This document shows positions 25,128-33,340 of a DNA stretch of 64,000 nt, in pieces (within the stretch, counting starts at the first letter, position 1; each line of letters begins with the position of its first letter). Below the pieces are notes generated by a model. It had not been told where the DNA came from, ran no database searches, and saw only the letters and a program-made list of their open reading frames with translations. Source of the DNA: SIG710 sp045604985. Its GTDB lineage: Bacteria > Bacillota > Clostridia > Oscillospirales > CAG-272. A program made the translations under genes and the position numbers. The stretch covers positions 1 to 64,000 of the forward strand of contig JAZUPD010000087.1 in the NCBI GenBank assembly GCA_045604985.1. Direction: 5' to 3'.

Positions 25128-25460
25128 TTAAGGCATATCTTTTTTTGAATATGTAATATAAATCCTGTTGCTAGGCACATTGCAGGATGCGGAAATGAGG
25201 GAAAGCAATCTGTGTGCAACATCGGGATCATCTCCACCCGTGCAAACAACGCCGATACCGCTGATTTTTTCTCCATCTATCGAAACTGCAACAGTGACCT
25301 CGCCCGCTCCATCCACTCTCTCGCAAAGTGCCTTTATCTTCTGCTCTTCAATTTTCTCGGCACTGCCTGCCGCCATAGAAAAATCAAATGTCAAAAGAAA
25401 GACTCCGAGAATCGCGCAAAGGACGATTACAATCCATTTTTTAAACTGAATCTTCAACAT
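25128..25460 (-). CDS. spoIIIAG: stage III sporulation protein AG (short form)
   Basis: The 110-residue protein has an N-terminal membrane helix (residues ~9-28) and a compact ring-building domain ending 'GIGVVCTGGDDPDVAHRL' and 'CNVPSNRIYI', the conserved SpoIIIAG C-terminal motif. B. subtilis SpoIIIAG is about twice as long and forms a large 30-subunit ring in the intermembrane channel; its extra beta-barrel-forming insertion appears to be missing here. The gene sits in the expected place between AF and AH, so the identity rests on both motif and order. Ribosome site GAGGTG is six bases before the ATG. Ring size and channel geometry would probably differ from B. subtilis. Confidence 0.85.
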   Translation of the reverse strand: MLKIQFKKWIVIVLCAILGVFLLTFDFSMAAGSAEKIEEQKIKALCERVDGAGEVTVAVSIDGEKISGIGVVCTGGDDPDVAHRLLSLISASCNVPSNRIYITYSKKDMP

Positions 25461-25469
25461 TTTTTCACC

Positions 25470-25940
25470 TCATCTTACCTTGCACCCGCAACCCAATTTT
25501 TTATTCAAAAAGCTCTCCACCCTTCCCGGATTTATCAATAGTCCCTTTCCGGAAAGAAACACCTCAACGCTATCAAGAGAAAAGGCGTTTTCAGCTTTTT
25601 TCAAGGTACAATCAACCCTTATCTCATCCTCATCCAGTGAATATTCGTCCGAAACAAGACGCACTATCGCTTCATCCGCTTCCTTTTTTGTAATATCTCC
25701 AAGGGTTTCGAGCCATGCGTCCTCATATGAATATGTTTCAATGCTCAATATTTCCGAAAAAGCCGAGTTGTCATATTTTTTTACGAAGGACACCAAGGGT
25801 GCTCCGATGACGAGTATCATTATGAGAGAGAGCAAAAGAGTAAAGGCTTTTTTTATTACTCCCTCCCCCACAGGAAGCAACCCCAGTGAAGCTGTACCGA
25901 GAGCCGAAAAAGATATTATAGAAAAAATATAATCTTTCAT
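25470..25940 (-). CDS. spoIIIAF: stage III sporulation protein AF
   Basis: The 156-residue protein has two N-terminal membrane helices (residues ~5-25 and ~30-52, 'AFTLLLSLIMILVIGAPLVSF') and a C-terminal soluble ring-building-like domain. This is the SpoIIIAF layout. It forms part of the SpoIIIA-SpoIIQ channel needed for late SigG activity. Ribosome site GGAGG overlaps the end of spoIIIAE, and the next gene starts nine bases after its stop, so the genes are tightly coupled. Sequence conservation of AF is low; order in the operon decides. Confidence 0.88.
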   Translation of the reverse strand: MKDYIFSIISFSALGTASLGLLPVGEGVIKKAFTLLLSLIMILVIGAPLVSFVKKYDNSAFSEILSIETYSYEDAWLETLGDITKKEADEAIVRLVSDEYSLDEDEIRVDCTLKKAENAFSLDSVEVFLSGKGLLINPGRVESFLNKKLGCGCKVR

Positions 25941-25941
25941 C

Positions 25942-27072
25942 TCATCCTCCTATCGCCGCACTGCATCTCACAAAAAGAGTGAGTGCATATATAAATATCA
26001 CCGAGCACATGGCACAGACCGCCAGAAGATATCCGTAAATATCACCTATCTCGGAGAGAAAAGCCCCTTCTCTATCGCACCCAAGCATTTTTGAAACAGA
26101 TGAGCTGATACCCAAAACATTTCTTCCCAAAATGAGAGAAATGAGAGTTGGCAAAAGCATTATCAATATCACGGCAATGGCTATTCCTCCCGTATAGCCT
26201 CTTATATATTCTATACTTGCTGCAACCGTTCTGTATGAATCCCCCACTGTTCCGCCGACAACGGGAATAAAGCTGGAGATTGCTTGTTTTGCGGCTCTTG
26301 CGCCAAAGCTGTCAGCCTTTGAGGCAAGCTGATTCTGCACTCCCATAACAAGCGACATTATAGCAACGACAAGCCCTATTCCAAAGGTATATGTCTTTTT
26401 GAAGCAAGCTGAAAGCTCAGAGGCAGAAAGTTTTTTTGAAAAAGCAGAGCAAAGGGCAAATGCAAGGCATATACCAACTATCGGCATGAGCGTTTTTCCA
26501 AGAAAATTTTCGCATATTGCAAGGAAAAAACCAAGAGAAGCAGTACCCGCACTTGCCGCATAGGTGTTTCCCCCTGCCGCATAAATCACTCCCATCAAAG
26601 GAATCATTGAATTGACAAGTGCCAAAAGCCGATCAATAAAATCCCGAACCATCCCCATGGCATTCCACTGCTCGTATATTATCGCCAACGCAAACGCCAT
26701 GGAAGTACAAAGCGAAAACTGCTTCCGAAGAGCCTCGTCACCATTTCCCTCAAAGATCGAATGTGCAAGTGCTGAGAGAAGTATAAGTGCCAAAAGACGC
26801 GCAAGCATCTTAAGCATATCCACCATATAAAAGCCAAGATGATCGAGAATAAGACCAAATATATATTGGGGTGATGTCAGTTTTTCAACACCACGAAATC
26901 GCTCCTCCTCATTTTCCGAAAAAATCCCCTCGGGAAGGAGTCCGCTAATATCGTCAGGTATCTCATTTGTAAAGTTCTTATATTCTAATCCGTATTCTAC
27001 TCCTTTGGCACTGAAAGAAAAAGAAACGGCAACAAGAAGAATAAAAAATGCTATTTTTAAAGCCTTTACCAT
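25942..27072 (-). CDS. spoIIIAE: stage III sporulation protein AE
   Basis: The 376-residue polytopic membrane protein starts with a signal-like helix, has a short outside segment ('DISGLLPEGIF') and then about seven to eight membrane spans. Conserved SpoIIIAE stretches are 'IPLMGVIYAAGGNTYAASA', 'FIPVVGGTVGDSYRTV' and 'LISLILGRNV'. SpoIIIAE resembles an ABC-permease-like core of the mother-cell export apparatus powered by SpoIIIAA. The start overlaps the end of spoIIIAD by seven bases. Confidence 0.95.
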   Translation of the reverse strand: MVKALKIAFFILLVAVSFSFSAKGVEYGLEYKNFTNEIPDDISGLLPEGIFSENEEERFRGVEKLTSPQYIFGLILDHLGFYMVDMLKMLARLLALILLSALAHSIFEGNGDEALRKQFSLCTSMAFALAIIYEQWNAMGMVRDFIDRLLALVNSMIPLMGVIYAAGGNTYAASAGTASLGFFLAICENFLGKTLMPIVGICLAFALCSAFSKKLSASELSACFKKTYTFGIGLVVAIMSLVMGVQNQLASKADSFGARAAKQAISSFIPVVGGTVGDSYRTVAASIEYIRGYTGGIAIAVILIMLLPTLISLILGRNVLGISSSVSKMLGCDREGAFLSEIGDIYGYLLAVCAMCSVIFIYALTLFVRCSAAIGG

Positions 27073-27452
27073 GTTAGAAGCTCCTTTGATGCTGAAAGTA
27101 TCCTCTCAATTAGCGGAAGAGCCAGCAACAAAAGCTCTAACCTACCAACATTTTCAATAGACCGAGCAAGTCCGCTCTCTCCACATTCGATGGCAGTTAC
27201 TGATGTTATCTTCACAAGAAAAACAATGCAGAGAGCCTTTAAAATGACCTCTCCGTATTCATAAAGTCCGCCCTCTCTTGCCGCCTCACTGAAAAAAGAT
27301 ATTATGGGAGACAGCATAGAAATACCGATTCCAAAAAATAGAATCCCACAGGCAGCCCGAAGCACGAAGGAATAGCTCTCGCGCAGATTTTTTACACACA
27401 TCAAAGCCGAAAGGCAGAGAATTCCAACGCCGCATATTCTAAGCACATTCAC
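27066..27452 (-). CDS. spoIIIAD: stage III sporulation protein AD
   Basis: The 128-residue membrane protein has four predicted helices and is related to SpoIIIAC. Features include 'GVGILCLSALMCV', the charged loop 'SEAAREGGLYEYGEVILKAL' and 'ECGESGLARSIENVGRLEL'. Its ATG overlaps the stop of spoIIIAC by four bases (ATGA-type). It is a component of the SpoIIIA secretion-like complex. Confidence 0.92.
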   Translation of the reverse strand: MNVLRICGVGILCLSALMCVKNLRESYSFVLRAACGILFFGIGISMLSPIISFFSEAAREGGLYEYGEVILKALCIVFLVKITSVTAIECGESGLARSIENVGRLELLLLALPLIERILSASKELLTW

Positions 27453-27643
27453 AGACCAAACACCGTTTTCACGCTTTCAAAAAGCGTTCCCACCTCGCCA
27501 ACAAGCATCAGGAGTACAACTATTATTCCGGATACCGTCACAAGCATCGCCTGCTCGTCCCTTCCGCTTTTACCGAGTATCTGCGCAGCCGCTGAAACAA
27601 GAAGTCCCATTCCCGCAACCTTTAAAACCAGCGAAACATCCAT
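27449..27643 (-). CDS. spoIIIAC: stage III sporulation protein AC
   Basis: The 64-residue protein has two membrane helices, with 'GMGLLVSAAAQILGKSGRDEQAML' spanning the conserved loop between them. Size and motif match SpoIIIAC exactly. It lies between AB and AD. Confidence 0.93.
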   Translation of the reverse strand: MDVSLVLKVAGMGLLVSAAAQILGKSGRDEQAMLVTVSGIIVVLLMLVGEVGTLFESVKTVFGL

Positions 27644-27665
27644 ACCGTTAAATTTCCTTTCAGAT

Positions 27666-28145
27666 TTAAATTATCAGAATGATAAATCCAAGAGCCATGC
27701 AGAGAGAAACAGTAAAATACATCCTGCATTTTGCACTGTATTCCTCCTCCCTTTTTGTAAGGGACTCGGATAGAAAATCCGAATAATATGCACACCTTTG
27801 TATTTCCTCATCTCTAAAATTTCTGCCAAGTCCTGAGAAAAATTCCCGTGCCTTTCGGGCATCTTCAGTATAAAGCTCCCTTTCTGCAAGCGCAGACAGA
27901 AAAGAAATATCTATTTTTTCGGGGTGCACCTTTAAAACATCATCTATACCGCACATATCAATACTTTCAATTATTCTTTCAATAGGCATATCAAGCATTT
28001 TTATCTGCCTTTTTATTTCAAAAGCAAGACTCGAAAAAAAGCGAAGCATATTGAGCCTTCTTTTCTCCGCAAAATAATGCATAAAAGCCCAAAGCAATGC
28101 TGCTGAGATCAATAACAGAGCACCGACGATCTTAACTGCCGTCAT
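27666..28145 (-). CDS. spoIIIAB: stage III sporulation protein AB
   Basis: The 159-residue protein is a GspF-like inner-membrane component: an N-terminal helix (residues ~5-22), a cytoplasmic helical bundle ('FFSSLAFEIKRQIKMLDMPI'), and a C-terminal helix ('TVSLCMALGFIILII'). The internal stretch 'AREFFSGLGRNFRDEEIQ' is typical of the family. It starts seven bases after spoIIIAA ends and should be the platform for that ATPase. Confidence 0.92.
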   Translation of the reverse strand: MTAVKIVGALLLISAALLWAFMHYFAEKRRLNMLRFFSSLAFEIKRQIKMLDMPIERIIESIDMCGIDDVLKVHPEKIDISFLSALAERELYTEDARKAREFFSGLGRNFRDEEIQRCAYYSDFLSESLTKREEEYSAKCRMYFTVSLCMALGFIILII

Positions 28146-28152
28146 ATACTTT

Positions 28153-29043
28153 TTAAATATCCTCTCTGCTTATCATTTTGCAAAAACATTTTGTCTCCCC
28201 CTCATTTCTTTCAAGCTTAAGATAGCTGCCAAATATCCCCGCACTGTGAAGCTCTGCTATTCCCTCTCGCAAAATCAGCTCGTTAAGGTTTTCTCCGTGG
28301 GCACTGGCAATTATCGGAACTCCGCAGTTTCTTGCTGAAAGCAATGCCGCCGCTTCCCCTTTCGAGCCTATCTCATCACAAATAATAAACTGTGGATTCA
28401 AGGCTCTTATGGCTATCTCTATACCAACACCCCTTGGGTATTCTTCGAGAATGTCGAGCTTCAGATTCTCTCCGTCAAGCCCCGCAGAAAGCTCTCCGCC
28501 GCTATCTATGAGAGCCACTCTTTTTCCGTATTTTCCCGAAATATCTCTCGCTATCGCTTTCAGAAAAGTTGTTTTTCCAACCCCCGGCTTTGAAAAAAGC
28601 AAAACACCGGTTCCCTTTTCGGAAATTATCCCGCCAAGTTCCCCGATATCGGGCAAAAAAGTACATGGCAAACGAATATTCAGCGAAGTTATATCATGAA
28701 CAGCCTCTACCTTTCCGCTCCTTACCACCGCTCTGCCGCAAGCACCTACCCTTATTCCTCCCTCTGCTCTCATCCCTCCATAGCAGATCTCATCGCTGTG
28801 AGCATAAACAGAGCCGCCACAGAGCTTATAAAAACACTCTCGAAGCTCCTTTTCATCGGGAACAGAAGATCCGAGATAGCTTGTCCCCGAAAAAACGAAC
28901 TCACTCCTTCTTCCGCACCTGAGCCTTATCTCCTCTGCATTGCCACCGGCTTTTCTCAAAATCCTTTCATAATCACATAGCACCTTCATCGGCAAACCCC
29001 TAAGAAGCAATGGCGGCAAAGCATTGTTGCTGTTTTTTTGCAT
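28153..29043 (-). CDS. spoIIIAA: stage III sporulation protein AA, secretion-type ATPase
   Basis: The 296-residue cytoplasmic ATPase is related to type II/IV secretion motors. It has Walker A SKPGVGKTT (residues 151-159), an Asp-box 'LIDSGGELSAG', and Walker B 'FIICDEIGSKGEA'. It drives the mother-cell to forespore channel. The ATG at 29043 lies eight bases after GGGGGAG; an in-frame GTG three codons earlier falls inside that ribosome site. It is the first gene of the operon, which is expected to be SigE-controlled in the mother cell. The upstream 50 bp are A/T-rich, but I could not fix a SigE promoter with confidence. Confidence 0.95.
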   Translation of the reverse strand: MQKNSNNALPPLLLRGLPMKVLCDYERILRKAGGNAEEIRLRCGRRSEFVFSGTSYLGSSVPDEKELRECFYKLCGGSVYAHSDEICYGGMRAEGGIRVGACGRAVVRSGKVEAVHDITSLNIRLPCTFLPDIGELGGIISEKGTGVLLFSKPGVGKTTFLKAIARDISGKYGKRVALIDSGGELSAGLDGENLKLDILEEYPRGVGIEIAIRALNPQFIICDEIGSKGEAAALLSARNCGVPIIASAHGENLNELILREGIAELHSAGIFGSYLKLERNEGETKCFCKMISREDI

Positions 29044-29093
29044 CAAAATCACTCCCCCGATAAATACTATTCGTAAGAAGGAAAAATAATTAC

Positions 29094-29125
29094 AAAAAAA
29101 GACCGATCCACAAAAAATGTGGATC
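29094..29125 (-). terminator. terminator of malic enzyme gene
   Basis: GATCCACA (29105-29112) and TGTGGATC (29118-29125) pair exactly. A T-run follows on the minus strand (29094-29100). Confidence 0.85.
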
Positions 29126-29144
29126 AGCCCATATTCAGAAATAA

Positions 29145-30317
29145 TTATTTTTTTGCAACGCCCGTCTCTCTTGCAGCCTTCATAACAGCCTCGGCAACGA
29201 TCGTCGAAACTCGATGGTCAAGAGCGGATACTATAATATTTTCTTCATTCAACTCATCATCTGAAATAAGAGAGGCAATGGCAAAGGATGCTGCGATCTT
29301 CATTTCTTCGTTTATACAGCTTGCACGGCAGCCGAGAGCACCTCGAAAAATTCCGGGAAAAGCAAGAACGTTGTTTATCTGGTTAGAAAAATCAGAGCGT
29401 CCCGTTCCAACTATCCTTGCTCCTGCTTTTTTGGCAAAGTCGGGCATTATCTCGGGGGTTGGATTCGCCATAGGGAAAACAATGGGATCCTCTGCCATTG
29501 AAGCTACCATTTCCTCGCTAACGATGCCCGGTGCGGAAACCCCCACAAAAACGTCCGCTCCTTTCATTGCGTCAGCAAGAGTTCCCATCTTTTTTTCACG
29601 GTTTGTGATTCTTGCGATCTCCGCATGAACATTATTAAGCCCCTCCATGCCCTCGCAAATGATGCCGAATCGGTCAACCATGGTAAGATTTTCAACGCCG
29701 ATATTCATAAGGTGCTTCCCGATGGCAATTCCCGCAGAACCTGCACCGCTGATTACTACCTTGACCTTTTTTATATCCTTTTTCACTACCTTGATAGCAT
29801 TTATAAGAGCGGACGCCACGACGACAGCTGTTCCGTGTTGGTCGTCATGGAAAACGGGAATGTCGCAAATTTCTTTAAGTTTTTTTTCGATTTCAAAGCA
29901 GCGGGGTGCGCTGATATCCTCAAGATTTATGCCCCCAAAACTGCCCGAGATGAGATATATGGTGCGAACTATCTCGTCAACATCCTTTGAGCGGACGCAG
30001 ATAGGGAACGCATCAACATCCGCAAAGCTCTTGAAAAGTGCACATTTTCCTTCCATAACGGGCATTCCCGCCTCCGGTCCAATATCACCGAGACCAAGGA
30101 CCGCAGTTCCGTCCGTCACCACCGCAACAAGATTTGAGCGGCGGGTAAGTTCAAAGGATTTTTCATAATCCTTGTTTATTTCGAGACATGGCTCGGCAAC
30201 TCCGGGAGTATATGCAATCGAAAGGTCTTCGCGGCTCTCAATGGGGCATCTTGAAACTACCTCAATCTTTCCATTCCATTCATAATGTTTCTTTAATGAT
30301 TCTTTTTTGATATCCAT
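29145..30317 (-). CDS. NAD(P)-dependent malic enzyme
   Basis: The 390-residue enzyme decarboxylates malate to pyruvate and CO2, reducing NAD(P). It is the short bacterial form without the phosphotransacetylase-like extension. Seen are 'SIAYTPGVAEPCLEI', 'VVTDGTAVLGLGDIGP' with the catalytic Lys region 'PVMEGKCALFKSF', the metal-binding 'PVFHDDQHGTAVV', and the dinucleotide fold 'VVISGAGSAGIAIGKHL'. The C-terminal 'GRSDFSNQINNVLAFPGIFRG' is typical. After the GxGxxG the acidic residue is within 'TMVDRFG', which is more consistent with NAD than NADP, but this is a weak predictor. It stands alone with its own promoter and terminator. Confidence 0.95.
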   Translation of the reverse strand: MDIKKESLKKHYEWNGKIEVVSRCPIESREDLSIAYTPGVAEPCLEINKDYEKSFELTRRSNLVAVVTDGTAVLGLGDIGPEAGMPVMEGKCALFKSFADVDAFPICVRSKDVDEIVRTIYLISGSFGGINLEDISAPRCFEIEKKLKEICDIPVFHDDQHGTAVVVASALINAIKVVKKDIKKVKVVISGAGSAGIAIGKHLMNIGVENLTMVDRFGIICEGMEGLNNVHAEIARITNREKKMGTLADAMKGADVFVGVSAPGIVSEEMVASMAEDPIVFPMANPTPEIMPDFAKKAGARIVGTGRSDFSNQINNVLAFPGIFRGALGCRASCINEEMKIAASFAIASLISDDELNEENIIVSALDHRVSTIVAEAVMKAARETGVAKK

Positions 30318-30348
30318 TTTCTCGACCTTCTTACTTTGAATTTAACAC

Positions 30349-30377
30349 ATTATACAAGAAAATTCATGTATTTTCAA
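30349..30377 (-). promoter_or_regulatory. SigA promoter of malic enzyme gene
   Basis: On the minus strand TTGAAA (30372-30377) and TATAAT (30349-30354) are 17 bp apart. Confidence 0.8.
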
Positions 30378-30543
30378 GATGTTTCACAAAAAAAATCAAT
30401 ACAGAAAAAATTATATATATTTTTTCGTTACATGATACCCACGATAATGATTGATTTAAAATATCCACCAAAATTTATGAACAAATATCTAGGATTTTTT
30501 AACCATCACGATCTTCCGCTTGCCGTCATGTTTAAAAAAACTC

Positions 30544-30572
30544 TTGACAAGCGGGGAAAATAATGATATAAT
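30544..30572 (+). promoter_or_regulatory. SigA promoter of thrS
   Basis: TTGACA (30544-30549) and TATAAT (30567-30572) are 17 bp apart. The transcript would start near 30579, at the beginning of the T-box leader. Confidence 0.85.
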
Positions 30573-30579
30573 TATAACG

Positions 30580-30812
30580 ATAAAGGCTTTGAAGGAAAGA
30601 GTAAGCAAAGGAAAGCCGTTCAGAGAGAGGGGCAGATGCTGTGAGTCCCTTACGCCCCTTTGACGAAGACCGTTCCCGAGCCGCAATGCACAAAATCATG
30701 TTTTTGAAAAGCATTGCCGTCCTCCTGCGTTAAAGGCTCTTGAGTTAAAGATCAAGGTGGAACCGTGTTCTTGCACCCTTGTCGGCATTGTTTGCCGCTT
30801 TGGGTGTTTTTT
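30580..30812 (+). ncRNA. T-box riboswitch controlling thrS
   Basis: The 230-nt leader carries the invariant T-box AGGTGGAACCGTG at 30755-30767. Two mutually exclusive hairpins follow. The antiterminator pairs CAAGGTG with CACCCTTG across the T-box bulge. The terminator pairs CACCC (30774-30778) with GGGTG (30802-30806), with an inner CGGC/GCCG stem, and ends in T6. Uncharged tRNA-Thr should bind the bulge and let transcription continue. A candidate threonine specifier ACC lies on the 3' side of stem I (around 30669-30671); its exact place needs a fold. Confidence 0.93.
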
Positions 30813-30853
30813 ATTTGCTTCAAAAATTTTTGTATAAATAAAAGGAGAAAAAA

Positions 30854-32617
30854 ATGAAAGTCATTTACAACGACGGTCACGTGGCAGAATGTGCTCCCGA
30901 GGAGGAGCTTCATATACTCCGTCACAGTGCCGCACACATCATGGCACAGGCTATAAGCCACCTTTACCCCGAGGCGAAATTTGCTTACGGCCCCGCAAAC
31001 GAAAAGGGGTTCTACTATGATGTGGACCTGGGAGAAACAAAGCTCACAGAAGAAGATCTTCAGAGCATTGAAAAAGAAATGAAAAAGATCACAAAAGAAA
31101 ATCTTCCAATAAAGCCCTTTTCTCTTCCCCGTGAAGAAGCTATCAAGCTTATGGAAGAACGAGGCGAAATCTATAAGGTCGAGCATATTGGAGACCTTGA
31201 TGAGGATGCTACCATAACCTTCTATCAGCAAGGCGACTATATAGATATGTGCGTTGGTCCTCATATCTGCTATACAAAGGCACTTAAGGCATTCAAGATT
31301 ATGGATCAGTCCGGTGCATATTGGAAGAATGATAAGAACAATAAGATGCTTACTCGTATCAAGGGCATTGCATTCCCCTCGCAGGCAGAACTTGACGAAT
31401 ATCTTAAATTCCTTGAGGAGGCGGAAAAGCGAGACCACAGAAAGATAGGCAAGGAAATGAAGCTCTTTATGTTTAGCGAAGAAGCTCCCGGCTTTCCTTT
31501 CTTCCTGCCAAAAGGAATGCTCATTAAGAACACCCTCATCGACTATTGGAGAGAGATACACACAAGAGAGGATTACGTCGAAATCCAGACCCCCCTTATT
31601 ATGAACCGCCACCTTTGGGAGACCAGCGGACACTGGGATCACTATAAGGACAATATGTATTCAACCACCATCGACGAGGAAACATACTGCGTTAAGCCTA
31701 TGAACTGCCCCGGCGGAGTTATGGTATATCGTAGCGATCTCCATTCTTACAGAGATCTTCCCATAAGAGCGGGTGAGCTTGGCCTTGTTCACAGACATGA
31801 GCTTAAGGGTGCGCTTCACGGACTTTTCCGCGTTCGTTGCTTCACACAAGACGATGCTCATATCTTCATGCGTCGCGATCAAATCACCGACGAGATCGTT
31901 AATGTCGTTCATCTTATCAATGAAGTGTATGAAAAATTCGGCTTCAAATACAGCGTTGAGCTTTCAACACGACCTGAAGACAGCATGGGCAGTGACGAAG
32001 ATTGGTCTGCAGCAACGAACGGTCTTATAAACGCCCTTGAAAAGCTTGGACTTCCCTACACTATCAACGAGGGTGACGGCGCATTCTACGGACCGAAGAT
32101 AGACTTCCATCTGGAAGACTCTATCGGCAGAACATGGCAGTGCGGTACTATTCAGCTTGACTTCCAAATGCCTATCAATTTTGGACTTGAATATACAGAC
32201 GACAAGGGTGAAAAACAAAGACCTATCATGATCCACAGAGTTTGCTTTGGCTCTATTGAACGCTTCATCGGCGTTCTTACGGAGCATTTTGCAGGAAAGT
32301 TCCCCACATGGCTCGCACCCGTTCAGGCAAAGGTACTTCTCGTTTCCGAAAAGTGTGCTGAATACGGCGAAAAGGTATATGAGGCTCTTCGTGCGGCAAA
32401 GGTCAGATGTGAGCTTGACAACAGAAACGAAAAGATCGGATATATGATCCGAGAGGCACAGGTCATCGACAGAGTTCCCTATATGCTCATCATCGGTCAG
32501 AAGGAAGCGGAGGAGGGTAATATTTCGGTTCGTAACCGTGACACCGGCACAACAGAGACTATGTCCCTTGACGAATTCATCGTAAAGATCACAGAAGAGA
32601 TCAAGGAAAGAAAATAA
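30854..32617 (+). CDS. thrS: threonyl-tRNA synthetase lacking the TGS domain
   Basis: The 587-residue enzyme charges tRNA-Thr. The usual ~60-residue N-terminal TGS domain is absent: only about 20 residues precede the editing domain, which begins 'ILRHSAAHIMAQAI' with the HxxxH of the Ser-tRNA hydrolase site and continues to 'MCVGPHI'. The class II core shows motif 1 ('IQTPLIMNRHLWETSGHW'), the zinc Cys in 'MNCPGG', motif 2 ('LFRVRCFTQDDAHIF') and motif 3 ('HRVCFGSIERFIGVL'). The anticodon-binding domain is complete ('VLLVSEKCAEYGEKV', 'RNEKIGYMIREAQ'). Editing and catalysis should both work. The start is the ATG after AAAGGAG, with no in-frame coding upstream that could supply TGS. Expression is controlled by the T-box. 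Confidence 0.97.
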   Translation: MKVIYNDGHVAECAPEEELHILRHSAAHIMAQAISHLYPEAKFAYGPANEKGFYYDVDLGETKLTEEDLQSIEKEMKKITKENLPIKPFSLPREEAIKLMEERGEIYKVEHIGDLDEDATITFYQQGDYIDMCVGPHICYTKALKAFKIMDQSGAYWKNDKNNKMLTRIKGIAFPSQAELDEYLKFLEEAEKRDHRKIGKEMKLFMFSEEAPGFPFFLPKGMLIKNTLIDYWREIHTREDYVEIQTPLIMNRHLWETSGHWDHYKDNMYSTTIDEETYCVKPMNCPGGVMVYRSDLHSYRDLPIRAGELGLVHRHELKGALHGLFRVRCFTQDDAHIFMRRDQITDEIVNVVHLINEVYEKFGFKYSVELSTRPEDSMGSDEDWSAATNGLINALEKLGLPYTINEGDGAFYGPKIDFHLEDSIGRTWQCGTIQLDFQMPINFGLEYTDDKGEKQRPIMIHRVCFGSIERFIGVLTEHFAGKFPTWLAPVQAKVLLVSEKCAEYGEKVYEALRAAKVRCELDNRNEKIGYMIREAQVIDRVPYMLIIGQKEAEEGNISVRNRDTGTTETMSLDEFIVKITEEIKERK

Positions 32618-32631
32618 TTTTTCACAAAACA

Positions 32632-32663
32632 GCAAAAACCAAGGCGTAAGCCTTGGTTTTTGC
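32632..32663 (+). terminator. perfect hairpin terminator between thrS and DUF47 gene
   Basis: Fourteen-base arms (32632-32645 and 32650-32663) pair exactly around GTAA. A/T runs lie on both sides, so it can serve both converging genes. Confidence 0.88.
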
Positions 32664-32706
32664 TTTGCTTTAAATAATATTTATCGCTAAAAATATTCAA
32701 AAACTA

Positions 32707-33327
32707 TTAGGTATTTTTCATTATCACAGAGCCAATGCAATCACTTACATGCTCGCATGCGTCTGCACATTCCTCAAAAATTTCATATATCTTGCGCCAG
32801 GAAATAGTTTCAAGAGCATCCTTTGAGGTAACTGTAAGCTCTCTCATTGAGGAAAGATAAATTTTGTCACATTCTTCTTCAACATCATTTATCTCAATGA
32901 TAAGCGAACGCAGTTTTTTTGACTTTTTAAAGTTTTCAAATTCGCCCATTACCGAGCAAAGAAGCTCGCAGGATCTTACAAGCCTTTCGGCAAGAACAAT
33001 CGCCGAGGGACGGATAATTTTTATATCGTAGATATAAAACTTCTGCAAAAGCTCTTCTATGATATCAACAACATCATCAAGAATTCTGCTGAGCATATCC
33101 AGATCCTCTCTGTCAATGGGGGTTACAAATGCTTTTGCAAGTGCCTCAGTCATCTCATGCTTCTTCATATCTGCGCTATGTTCGATCTCATGCATTTTAT
33201 CAAGCATTTTGCCTATGTTATCAGGTGAATAGTCCTTCAAGCACTCAACAAGATATTCTGCAGCATCTTTTGCAATAGCAGTGCATTTTTCCAGATTTTC
33301 AAAATAAAATTTATCGCCCTTTGCCAT
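32707..33327 (-). CDS. DUF47/PhoU-like regulator of the PiT transporter
   Basis: The 206-residue all-helical protein belongs to the DUF47 (PF01865) family, PhoU-like proteins encoded next to PiT phosphate transporters. Typical stretches are 'MHEIEHSADMKKHEMTEAL', 'AFVTPIDREDLDMLSRILDDVVD' (conserved acidic metal-binding helix) and 'CDKIYLSSMRELTV'. It follows the transporter gene by 13 bp with a GGAGA site, so the two are co-expressed. The presumed role is to restrain phosphate uptake. Confidence 0.92.
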   Translation of the reverse strand: MAKGDKFYFENLEKCTAIAKDAAEYLVECLKDYSPDNIGKMLDKMHEIEHSADMKKHEMTEALAKAFVTPIDREDLDMLSRILDDVVDIIEELLQKFYIYDIKIIRPSAIVLAERLVRSCELLCSVMGEFENFKKSKKLRSLIIEINDVEEECDKIYLSSMRELTVTSKDALETISWRKIYEIFEECADACEHVSDCIGSVIMKNT

Positions 33328-33340
33328 TTTTTATATCTCC

